Positions 1-5,288 of a DNA stretch of 7,363 nucleotides are shown here, in pieces (position 1 is the first letter of the stretch; each line of letters starts with the position of its first letter). Both the position numbers and the translations under genes were made by a program. This stretch comes from Candidatus Saccharibacteria bacterium UBA3225 (GTDB lineage Bacteria > Patescibacteriota > Saccharimonadia > Saccharimonadales > Saccharimonadaceae): the NCBI GenBank assembly GCA_002363515.1, contig DEVX01000059.1, positions 1-7,363 of the forward strand, in the 5' to 3' direction. The notes under the pieces were generated by a model. The model worked only from the letters and a program-made list of their open reading frames with translations. It was not told where the DNA came from and did no database searches.

Positions 1-1031
1 ACGACGGCTGGCATACGAGTCATACCGCCAACCATGACAACATCGGCAATGTCGCTAGTTTTTAGATTAGCATCGTCAAGAGCTTTCTTGACTGGGCCAT
101 CTAGACGATCGAGAAGTGGCGCAACGAGCTCTTCGAGCTTGGCGCGAGTTAATGTCAATTCGAGATGTTTTGGACCATCCGCATCGGCCGTAATATATGG
201 AAGGTTAATATCGGTTTCAGTAGCACTAGAAAGCTCTTTCTTGGCTTTCTCAGCCTCATCTTTAATGCGTTGCATGGCTGCCGCATCTTTGCGAAGATCG
301 ATGCTATTCTCCTTCTCAAACTCAGAAAGAATATAGTCGACAATCTTGTTATCAAAGTCTTCACCGCCGAGGTGAGTATCACCATTGGTAGCCTTTACTT
401 CGAGAACGCCATCGCCAAGTTCAAGAACGGAAACATCGAAAGTACCACCACCAAGGTCGAAAACAACAATCTTTTCGTCCTCTTTTTTGTCGATACCGTA
501 CGCTAAGGCGGCGGCGGTTGGCTCTGGAACAATACGTTTCACTTCGAGACCGGCAATTTTGCCAGCGTCTTTGGTTGCCTGACGCTGAGAATCATCAAAG
601 TAGGCCGGAACGGTAATGACAGCTTCGGTGACCTTTTCGCCCAAGAAAGCCTCTGCGTCGGCCTTAATCTTTGAAAGAATCATGGCGGAGATTTCTTCTG
701 GAGTCATTTCCTTGTCGCCAAGCTTGACCGCCACGCCAGCGCCCTTACTGACAATCTTGTACGGAAGGATGTCGATATCATCTTTAACTTCTTTATCGCT
801 GAACTTGCGGCCGATTAAACGCTTAATGCCATAAATGGTGTTTTCTGGGTTAGTCACGCGCTGACGTTGCGCGACCTTACCGACTAGACGGTCGCCTTTC
901 TTCGTGACAGCAACTACGGATGGCGTAGTGCGATCACCTTCACTATTTGTAATAACCTCTGGTTTGCCGGCTACCATATAAGCAAATGCCGAGTTGGTCG
1001 TACCGAGGTCGATGCCGATAATTTTACTCAT
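1..1031 (-). CDS. dnaK: Molecular chaperone DnaK (Hsp70), N-terminal part, cut by the window edge
   Basis: Cytosolic ATP-driven Hsp70 chaperone that works with DnaJ and GrpE. Translating the minus strand from the ATG at 1031 gives 343 residues with no stop before the window edge; the family is about 610-640 residues long, so the substrate-binding domain lies outside. Seen in the nucleotide-binding domain: phosphate-binding motif [10 protein letters not shown] at residues 5-14, [13 protein letters not shown] at 141-153, [11 protein letters not shown] at 169-179, the second phosphate loop [11 protein letters not shown] at 191-201, the [12 protein letters not shown] stretch at 216-227, and the adenosine-motif region [11 protein letters not shown] at 331-341. 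It retains the N-domain segment around residues 75-100 that Gram-positive DnaKs lack. A strong Shine-Dalgarno site supports the start. Two CIRCE sites imply HrcA repression and heat induction. No grpE, dnaJ or hrcA is visible in the window. Confidence 0.98.
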   Translation of the reverse strand, partial: MSKIIGIDLGTTNSAFAYMVAGKPEVITNSEGDRTTPSVVAVTKKGDRLVGKVAQRQRVTNPENTIYGIKRLIGRKFSDKEVKDDIDILPYKIVSKGAGVAVKLGDKEMTPEEISAMILSKIKADAEAFLGEKVTEAVITVPAYFDDSQRQATKDAGKIAGLEVKRIVPEPTAAALAYGIDKKEDEKIVVFDLGGGTFDVSVLELGDGVLEVKATNGDTHLGGEDFDNKIVDYILSEFEKENSIDLRKDAAAMQRIKDEAEKAKKELSSATETDINLPYITADADGPKHLELTLTRAKLEELVAPLLDRLDGPVKKALDDANLKTSDIADVVMVGGMTRMPAV

Positions 1032-1042
1032 TTGGATTTTAT

Positions 1043-1049
1043 CCTCCTT
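1043..1049 (-). promoter_or_regulatory. Shine-Dalgarno site of dnaK
   Basis: The minus strand reads AAGGAGG, a near-perfect anti-16S match, 11 nt before the dnaK ATG. It is the only strong ribosome-binding site I can find in the window; the other visible gene starts lack one. It fixes the dnaK start and sits in a leader of about 70 nt. Confidence 0.9.
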
Positions 1050-1071
1050 GAATTATAAACGAAATTATGTC

Positions 1072-1098
1072 TTAGCACTCGCACCCAGTGAGTGCTAA
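1072..1098 (-). promoter_or_regulatory. CIRCE operator (HrcA binding site), perfect
   Basis: TTAGCACTC, 9 nt, then GAGTGCTAA: an exact match to the classical CIRCE inverted repeat, identical on both strands in its arms. It lies just downstream of the predicted dnaK transcription start (about 1100-1102), so HrcA bound here would block initiation or early elongation. As part of the 5' leader it could also form a 9-bp hairpin in the mRNA. Confidence 0.97.
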
Positions 1099-1107
1099 TT
1101 TGTAATC

Positions 1108-1136
1108 ATTGTAGCGCGTTAGCACTCTAGTGTCAA
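1108..1136 (-). promoter_or_regulatory. Sigma-70-type promoter of dnaK
   Basis: On the minus strand, TTGACA (1136-1131, perfect -35) is followed by exactly 17 nt and TACAAT (1113-1108, five of six to the -10 consensus). The predicted start lies at about 1100-1102, immediately before the perfect CIRCE. The -35 and spacer overlap the second CIRCE-like element, so the promoter is covered from both sides by HrcA-type sites. Confidence 0.88.
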
Positions 1137-1145
1137 GTCTGCTAA
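1119..1145 (-). promoter_or_regulatory. Second, imperfect CIRCE-like operator over the dnaK -35
   Basis: Plus strand: TTAGCACTC (1119-1127), a 9-nt spacer, then GTCTGCTAA (1137-1145). One arm is perfect and the other matches seven of nine, with the canonical spacer length. The -35 hexamer lies inside the 9-nt spacer. It is centred 47 bp upstream of the perfect CIRCE. That HrcA binds it is inference. Confidence 0.75.
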
Positions 1146-1167
1146 ACAGGGGGTGAAGCTTAAAAAG

Positions 1168-1755
1168 TTATAATTCTTCGAGATATTCTATGAAGTTTGG
1201 GATAGTGAGAAGATACCCACCTAGCCCAGCACCAATCGTAGCGCAAATCAAATCAAACATCGTATCGTCAACGCCAACTGAAATTAGCTGTTGCATACTC
1301 TGTCCCAAAAGCTTGTCGCAGCCAAACTCGAAGAATTCCCAAAGAACGGCGATTGCTATCGAAAAGAACATGATAAACATTACCTTGAAAAGCTTAGGGC
1401 TTTTATTTACCTTGAAGTAAACGAGAGCATAATGTCCGACTAGCGCAGAAAAGACTCCCGAACAAAAATGTACTGTTTTGTCGAAATACGGGACAGTCTT
1501 ATATAAATCCATACATATGCCCATGTCTAATGCTACAAAGATAAAAGCATAATATAGAAGTTCTATTCGAAAGGCGAATTTACACTTGAACACTTTCTCG
1601 ACTATATTGGGGATAAACGGCAAGAAGAGACCCGCCAAGAAGCCACCATATTTACTATAGCCAGGATCCACAAGACAGCGGATGCCAGTAAGAATCGCAT
1701 AGACAAGCAGGCAAAGCTTAATGGCAATTAAAAAACCACGACGAAGTTTCTTCAT
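1168..1755 (-). CDS. YjdF/DUF2238-like six-helix membrane protein
   Basis: A 195-residue inner-membrane protein of unknown function. About six hydrophobic helices are visible (roughly residues 8-25, 36-52, 64-82, 97-113, 121-140, 165-184). Polar motifs resemble the YjdF/DUF2238 family: D92-K-T-V-H96, W139-E-F-F-E143 and D163-D-T-x-x-D168 followed by a glycine-rich helix. Conserved acidic and histidine residues at membrane edges could bind a metal or an ion, but no activity is established for the family as far as I know. Length is close to that of E. coli YjdF. No Shine-Dalgarno precedes the ATG; an extended -10 lies 10 nt upstream, so the transcript may be nearly leaderless. The gene is divergent from the TraX-family gene and ends 32 bp before the dnaK -35, with no terminator seen between them. 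A VanZ-like protein is the main alternative. Confidence 0.75.
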   Translation of the reverse strand: MKKLRRGFLIAIKLCLLVYAILTGIRCLVDPGYSKYGGFLAGLFLPFIPNIVEKVFKCKFAFRIELLYYAFIFVALDMGICMDLYKTVPYFDKTVHFCSGVFSALVGHYALVYFKVNKSPKLFKVMFIMFFSIAIAVLWEFFEFGCDKLLGQSMQQLISVGVDDTMFDLICATIGAGLGGYLLTIPNFIEYLEEL

Positions 1756-1765
1756 TTATGCACAT

Positions 1766-1774
1766 ATTTTAGCA
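1766..1774 (-). promoter_or_regulatory. Extended -10 promoter for the YjdF-like gene
   Basis: Minus strand TGCTAAAAT (TG, one base, TAAAAT; five of six to consensus). It ends 10 nt before the ATG at 1755, giving a predicted leader of about 4 nt. A TTAACA -35-like hexamer at 1792-1787 is spaced 15 nt away, shorter than ideal, and overlaps the opposing promoter. Confidence 0.5.
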
Positions 1775-1786
1775 TATTTACTGGCG

Positions 1787-1795
1787 TGTTAAGAT
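1787..1795 (+). promoter_or_regulatory. Extended -10 promoter for the TraX-family gene
   Basis: Plus strand TGTTAAGAT (TG, one base, TAAGAT). It ends 8 nt before the ATG at 1804, which predicts a transcript starting at about 1802, essentially leaderless. No Shine-Dalgarno is present and no good -35 is seen. It overlaps the -35-like element of the divergent gene, so the two promoters probably compete. Confidence 0.45.
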
Positions 1796-1803
1796 AAGTA
1801 TAT

Positions 1804-2535
1804 ATGCTTACTTCTGCTAGCCTGCAGCTGATTGCTATTGTTACTATGTTTATTGACCACTTGGGCGTATATATTTTTCATAGCCCAATTTGGATGCGTG
1901 CGATTGGTCGCCTCGCAATGCCGTTGTATTGTTTTATGCTATCGGAAGGTTTTTTGCATACCAAAGGTAAACAGCGGATTCGTTATTTTGGTAGATTGTT
2001 GGCTTTTGCTTTTATCTCACAATTGCCTTTCGATTTGGCCCATTATGCCGCATCGGGTGGACAGCTATCGGGACTACCGCTTCATCTATCCGCCGGGCAG
2101 ATGGAATATAAGCTATATCTCAATGTAATTTTCACCCTACTCTTCGGTTTCATAGCTATGTCGGCCATAGAATATGGTGGATGGACGGCGATTTATCTGT
2201 CAATCTTATTGCTCTTCGCCGAAATACTAGGCATGGATTATGGGGTGTATGGAGTATTGTTAGTAATAAACTTCTACTTGTGTTCGAGATTCTTGAAGGG
2301 CGAAAAATTAAAGATTGGGCGGATGTTTGGCTATATGTTCAGCTTATTTGTGCCCATGACCCTCATGGTCATAATCGAGAATAAACCAATGCAATTATTC
2401 TCGCTGCTCGCAATTTTTCCAATCTTAATGTATGGTGGCAAGTTGGGGCATCGTTTACCGAAATGGTTTGGCTATATTTTCTATCCAGCGCATTTGATGG
2501 CGATCGCCATAATATGTTTTTTACTTCCGACGTAA
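1804..2535 (+). CDS. TraX-family membrane protein (putative acyltransferase-like)
   Basis: A 243-residue polytopic membrane protein. The family is named after F-plasmid TraX, which N-acetylates pilin; chromosomal homologues are widespread and mostly uncharacterised. Seen: the N-terminal signature LQLIAIVTMFIDHLGV at residues 7-22 with D18-H19, the R36-L-A-M-P-L-Y-C-F-M-L-S-E48-G49 segment, SQLPFDLA at 72-79, and a C-terminal FGYIFYPAHL at 222-231 with the characteristic Y-P-x-H. Seven to eight hydrophobic stretches fill the rest. No conjugation or pilin genes are nearby, so a pilin substrate is not supported; acetylation of a surface polymer or peptide is a guess. Start: ATG 8 nt after an extended -10, with no Shine-Dalgarno. 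Its last 15 bp overlap the convergent methyltransferase gene. Confidence 0.85.
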   Translation: MLTSASLQLIAIVTMFIDHLGVYIFHSPIWMRAIGRLAMPLYCFMLSEGFLHTKGKQRIRYFGRLLAFAFISQLPFDLAHYAASGGQLSGLPLHLSAGQMEYKLYLNVIFTLLFGFIAMSAIEYGGWTAIYLSILLLFAEILGMDYGVYGVLLVINFYLCSRFLKGEKLKIGRMFGYMFSLFVPMTLMVIIENKPMQLFSLLAIFPILMYGGKLGHRLPKWFGYIFYPAHLMAIAIICFLLPT

Positions 2536-3102
2536 GATGGCTAAACTTGCACGCAAACTAAAGTCATATTCTTCTGAATGATTGTCGAGAAATTCGCCTA
2601 CGGCTTTGGTTACTCCTGGCAATTCCGCATTGCGATAGTCATGGACTATAATAACCCCACCACTCACCATGCGCGGTGCAACCTTCTCAAAACTAGTTTT
2701 AATTGACCGATAGAAGTCACCGTCAAGTAATGCGAATGAAATTTGACTAGGCAAGTCAGAATCGTCGAGCTGGTCGAACCACTTTTTCACGATAACTGGG
2801 TCGGGAAGGCTCAACTTTTTGAATTTATGCGCAACAGTTTCTGGTGACACCTTTAATTCGCCAGCTTTAAAACGCCAGCCTGCCGCAGATTGATCTTCGG
2901 GAGCTTTTTCGGGCAATCCTTCAAAGGAGTCGTAAAGATAGAGCCATTTATCTGGCGTATTTTTTAAAGCCTCCGCTAGTAATACCGACGTATCGCCAGC
3001 ATAGCAGCCGAACTCTACAACATCGCCAGGGATGACCATAGTCTCATCTAGCTCCTGCAAAATAATGTCGGTTTCTCGGTTTGGAATTTGAAGATCTTTC
3101 AT
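2521..3102 (-). CDS. TylF/MycF-like class I SAM-dependent methyltransferase
   Basis: A 193-residue cytosolic methyltransferase with a Rossmann fold. Seen: SAM-binding motif I as VVEFGCYAGDTSVLLAEAL (residues 28-46), YDSFEGLPE at 57-65, which closely resembles the TylF DSFEGLPE motif, LLDGDFYRS at 125-133, and GGVIIVHDY at 148-156. The known family members MycF and TylF methylate sugar hydroxyls of macrolides using a metal bound by an aspartate cluster. Here the usual D-D-Y is H154-D155-Y156, so one putative metal ligand is replaced. The protein is shorter than typical TylF (about 250 residues), lacking N-terminal extension. The start codon lies one base after the TAG of the upstream kinase gene with no Shine-Dalgarno, implying translational coupling. 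Substrate unknown; a cell-surface or secondary sugar O-methyltransferase is a plausible guess. Confidence 0.85.
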   Translation of the reverse strand: MKDLQIPNRETDIILQELDETMVIPGDVVEFGCYAGDTSVLLAEALKNTPDKWLYLYDSFEGLPEKAPEDQSAAGWRFKAGELKVSPETVAHKFKKLSLPDPVIVKKWFDQLDDSDLPSQISFALLDGDFYRSIKTSFEKVAPRMVSGGVIIVHDYRNAELPGVTKAVGEFLDNHSEEYDFSLRASLAILRRK

Positions 3103-3103
3103 G

Positions 3104-3688
3104 CTAGTTAATAAAGTTGATATCTTTCATGAGCTTGCCGAAAGCTTCCTGAAACTCTTCGACAGTGCCAGAATTATCAATGTAATAGTCGGCGATAGCG
3201 ATTGGCCCGCCTTTTTCGAGGTTTTCAATCTCGGCGCGGTCACGCTCAGCAACAGCCTGCGCGTCGAATGGGCGATCTGGACGCTCAGCAACGCGCTTGC
3301 GACGTAGAGCTTTTGGCGTAACGATAGCGACAACTGTCATTTCGGTCGGCCATTCCTTGCGTAGAATCTTATATTCCGTCCAGCTATAAAGTCCGTCAAG
3401 TACGATATGCTTTTGACCAGCCTCAATCAGTTTTTTAGCCTCCCGAATAGCACGCAAGACTACGAAATCCTTGCCTTCTTTCTGGCGGATCTCCTCACGG
3501 AATCTCTTCTCACTCTCGCCATCTTCCGTGCGCGGAATGCCCGCCTCCTCCATGGCCTTATAGATAATTCCGCCAAAGTAGACTTTTGGAACGCCGCGCT
3601 CGGTTAAATACTCAATCGCCGTTGATTTACCGCTGCCGCACATTCCAACTACGGCAACAATCTTGATATCTTTGCTATCTTTGTCCAT
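3104..3688 (-). CDS. UPF0200/dephospho-CoA-kinase-like P-loop kinase
   Basis: A 194-residue cytosolic P-loop NTPase of the small-molecule kinase class. Seen: Walker A GMCGSGKST at residues 15-23; the FGGIIYK segment at 38-44; HIVLDGLYSWTEYKILR at 94-110, where VLDG plays the Walker B-like role; an Arg-rich stretch R129-R-K-R followed by R136-P-D-R; then RDRAEIENLEKGGPIAIAD at 149-167 and a YIDN segment before a short C-terminal helix. The order and wording of these motifs recall archaeal UPF0200 proteins, annotated as dephospho-CoA-kinase-like, more than bacterial CoaE. The substrate is not established by the sequence; CoA, nucleotide or another phosphoacceptor are possible. The start is an ATG 6 nt after a perfect TATAAT. 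First gene of an apparent two-gene operon with the methyltransferase. Confidence 0.75.
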   Translation of the reverse strand: MDKDSKDIKIVAVVGMCGSGKSTAIEYLTERGVPKVYFGGIIYKAMEEAGIPRTEDGESEKRFREEIRQKEGKDFVVLRAIREAKKLIEAGQKHIVLDGLYSWTEYKILRKEWPTEMTVVAIVTPKALRRKRVAERPDRPFDAQAVAERDRAEIENLEKGGPIAIADYYIDNSGTVEEFQEAFGKLMKDINFIN

Positions 3689-3694
3689 ATTAAA

Positions 3695-3700
3695 ATTATA
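3695..3700 (-). promoter_or_regulatory. -10 box of the kinase-methyltransferase operon
   Basis: Minus strand TATAAT, a perfect consensus -10, ends 6 nt before the kinase ATG at 3688. Usual spacing puts the transcription start on or next to the A of the ATG, so the mRNA would be leaderless, in keeping with the absence of a Shine-Dalgarno. No convincing -35 is seen 16-18 nt upstream. Confidence 0.55.
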
Positions 3701-3764
3701 CTACATCGATATTCGCGCTCCCCGTTAAGCGGTTCTGCCGTATGCTTTTGCAAAGTTTGACACC

Positions 3765-3896
3765 ATGTCCGAATATTTAAGACTTAAAGCGGCCGAAGAT
3801 AACAGATTGAAGGTTACGAAAAAAGAAGTGCCATCCCTGATGATGAGTCATTTTTTGGGTCCGAATTTTCTGGACATTATCGTATTATTCAAATAA
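3765..3896 (+). CDS. Doubtful 43-residue ORF in the kinase-peptidase gap
   Basis: An ATG-to-TAA frame in the 210-bp gap, pointing against the M16 gene and ending 2 bp before that gene's stop. The protein starts MSEYLRLKAAEDNRLK, is charged for its first 22 residues and hydrophobic near the end (residues 31-42, LGPNFLDIIVLF). I do not recognise it. The frame stays open for 12 codons upstream of the ATG back to a TAA at 3726-3728, without a further ATG, GTG or TTG, so the piece could equally be the 3' remnant of a decayed gene. No Shine-Dalgarno precedes it; a weak -10-like TATGCT lies at 3741-3746. It may be a small protein, a gene relic or chance. Confidence 0.3.
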   Translation: MSEYLRLKAAEDNRLKVTKKEVPSLMMSHFLGPNFLDIIVLFK

Positions 3897-3898
3897 GG

Positions 3899-5215
3899 CT
3901 AAATGGCGCCAAGTACACGCGACCAGAGTTCATCAACAACGGATTTATTCATATTGCCAACGGCGGCGAGGCCAGAGATTCCAGATTGCATGAATTCACG
4001 AGCGAGACTGACGATGGTGCCCTTATCAATAGCATCAATCATCTTCGGCGCCTCGCTAAGCGGTTCATAAGTATTAGTAGTAATGTACTCGCGCATATAA
4101 TAACTGCTAATTTGGTCGGCAGTCTGAGCGAGCATCTGATGGCGGCCAAGAGCATAAGTTTTGGCGGCACTGATATCCTCTTCGCTAACGTCACCATTAA
4201 TAACTCGTGCCAACTCTACAGCAATCAAGTCAAACAATTCTGCGGCATTCTCATGATTTACCTCGCCGTCAAAGTCCCAAGTGCTGCTCCACTTATCGCT
4301 TTCAGTATTCGAACCAATACCATAGACAATGCCACGTTTGCGAGCGGCGCCAAATATTTTGCTACTCATGGTGCCATTTAGAATATGGTTGAGACAGCTC
4401 ATAGCATATTGCTCTTTTGGCTCGAGCGGACGCTGAATGATGAAAGAAAAGCCGAAACATACATTGGCGGCATCCTTACGGCGAATTAATACCGGACTCG
4501 TTCCGACGAACGCGCTAATCGGCACTTCAAACTTTTCGCCAGGCTTTAAGTCCCAAGTTTCGAGCATATTAATAATCTTGCGCTTGCGGCCACGCAGACT
4601 GCCGCAAATAATAAATTGCATATTTGAAGCAGTATGCGTGCGGCGATGATGCTCGCGCACATCTTTGAGCTCAATATTGTTAATGGTCTTTAGGCGTTCG
4701 GAATATGTTAGCACCTGTTCGCCAAGAGCCTGTTGTAATTTTGGCCAGATTAGACGAGCATAGTCATTCTGATATCCCGTCAGCTCAGAGCGTACATTTC
4801 CTTTTTCGCTATTGAGCTCTTCTTCATTAAATTTAGGCTTAGCGATTGCTAGTTCTTGCAAACGCAAGATACGATCCCATTCAAAATCTGCGCATTCCGC
4901 CTCATAGGCGATGAAATTGTCCGAGGTCCAGGCATTATGATATGCGCCGTTTTTTGTGAACTCGGATTCATAAGCCTGCTCGTCTTTAAATTCAGCATTG
5001 CGACCAAAAGCCATGTGCTCCATTAGGTGGGCCACTTCATAAATATCCTGTCTCTTTACGAATTTATTGCCGGCGCGAAAAACAACCTTCAGATTAATTA
5101 CCTCTGAACTAGGGGCATCTATAAGTAGACCGCGTGCGCCATTTTTCAGACGCACTTCTTCAATGGAGTGTTTCATACGTTTCTTTAGTAGTGACTGCTT
5201 GTACTTGACTTTCAC
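3899..5215 (-). CDS. M16 family zinc metallopeptidase (insulinase/processing-peptidase type)
   Basis: A 438-residue two-lobed M16 peptidase. The inverted zinc motif HxxEH is H63-L-M-E66-H67, with E66 as the catalytic base; the third zinc ligand fits E144, exactly 76 residues after H67, as in the classical HxxEHx76E pattern, and E137 matches the other conserved acidic residue. The C-terminal lobe carries GTMSSKIFGAARKRGIVYGIGS-type sequence at 281-302 with the family's R/Y pair (R292 or R294, Y298). The size matches bacterial processing-peptidase homologues; no signal peptide is visible, so a cytosolic site is likely. The stated start is a GTG with no Shine-Dalgarno. An ATG at 5176-5174 (codon 14) is a good alternative, since many family members begin only a few residues before the LKNG motif. 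The start lies 73 bp downstream of secA; both may be co-transcribed. Confidence 0.92.
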   Translation of the reverse strand: MKVKYKQSLLKKRMKHSIEEVRLKNGARGLLIDAPSSEVINLKVVFRAGNKFVKRQDIYEVAHLMEHMAFGRNAEFKDEQAYESEFTKNGAYHNAWTSDNFIAYEAECADFEWDRILRLQELAIAKPKFNEEELNSEKGNVRSELTGYQNDYARLIWPKLQQALGEQVLTYSERLKTINNIELKDVREHHRRTHTASNMQFIICGSLRGRKRKIINMLETWDLKPGEKFEVPISAFVGTSPVLIRRKDAANVCFGFSFIIQRPLEPKEQYAMSCLNHILNGTMSSKIFGAARKRGIVYGIGSNTESDKWSSTWDFDGEVNHENAAELFDLIAVELARVINGDVSEEDISAAKTYALGRHQMLAQTADQISSYYMREYITTNTYEPLSEAPKMIDAIDKGTIVSLAREFMQSGISGLAAVGNMNKSVVDELWSRVLGAI

Positions 5216-5236
5216 GCAATAATATGATAATATAAT
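5205..5236 (+). promoter_or_regulatory. Possible plus-strand promoter facing the orphan terminator
   Basis: TTGACT (5205-5210) is followed 17 nt later by TAATAT (5228-5233), and a perfect TATAAT overlaps at 5231-5236 (20-nt spacing). Transcription would start at about 5240-5243 and meet the hairpin at 5247 at once. The same AT-rich stretch also contains several TATTAT/TATATT boxes on the minus strand that could serve the peptidase gene, so the orientation is ambiguous. Confidence 0.35.
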
Positions 5237-5246
5237 AGTATCGCTG

Positions 5247-5279
5247 AGAACGCGGCCTGATTTGGTCGCGTTCTTTTTT
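5247..5279 (+). terminator. Plus-strand intrinsic terminator between secA and the M16 gene
   Basis: AGAACGCGGCC (5247-5257), loop TGATTT, then GGTCGCGTTCT (5264-5274): an 11-bp stem with one G-T wobble, running directly into a six-base T run (5274-5279). The U-tract exists only for transcription on the plus strand. On the minus strand, the direction of secA, the stem is followed by a sequence without a T run, so it should not end secA transcripts efficiently. Confidence 0.75.
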
Positions 5280-5288
5280 GCATTTTAG

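Noticed and set aside
165..506. Plus-strand 113-codon ORF opposite dnaK
   Set aside because: The minus strand encodes conserved DnaK motifs through this stretch; the plus-strand frame is a by-product of that sequence.
1052..1057. Perfect TATAAT on the minus strand in the dnaK leader
   Set aside because: A start from it would fall at about 1045, inside the Shine-Dalgarno site, and no -35 lies at a suitable distance; the TTGACA-17-TACAAT promoter upstream explains dnaK better.
3859..3875. GTCC/GGAC hairpin near the end of the M16 gene as a terminator
   Set aside because: The stem is only four to five base pairs and has no T run on its 3' side in either direction.
3986..4381. Plus-strand 131-codon ORF antisense to the M16 gene
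   Set aside because: It is a shadow of the M16 C-terminal lobe coding strand, with no ribosome-binding site or promoter and no recognisable domain.
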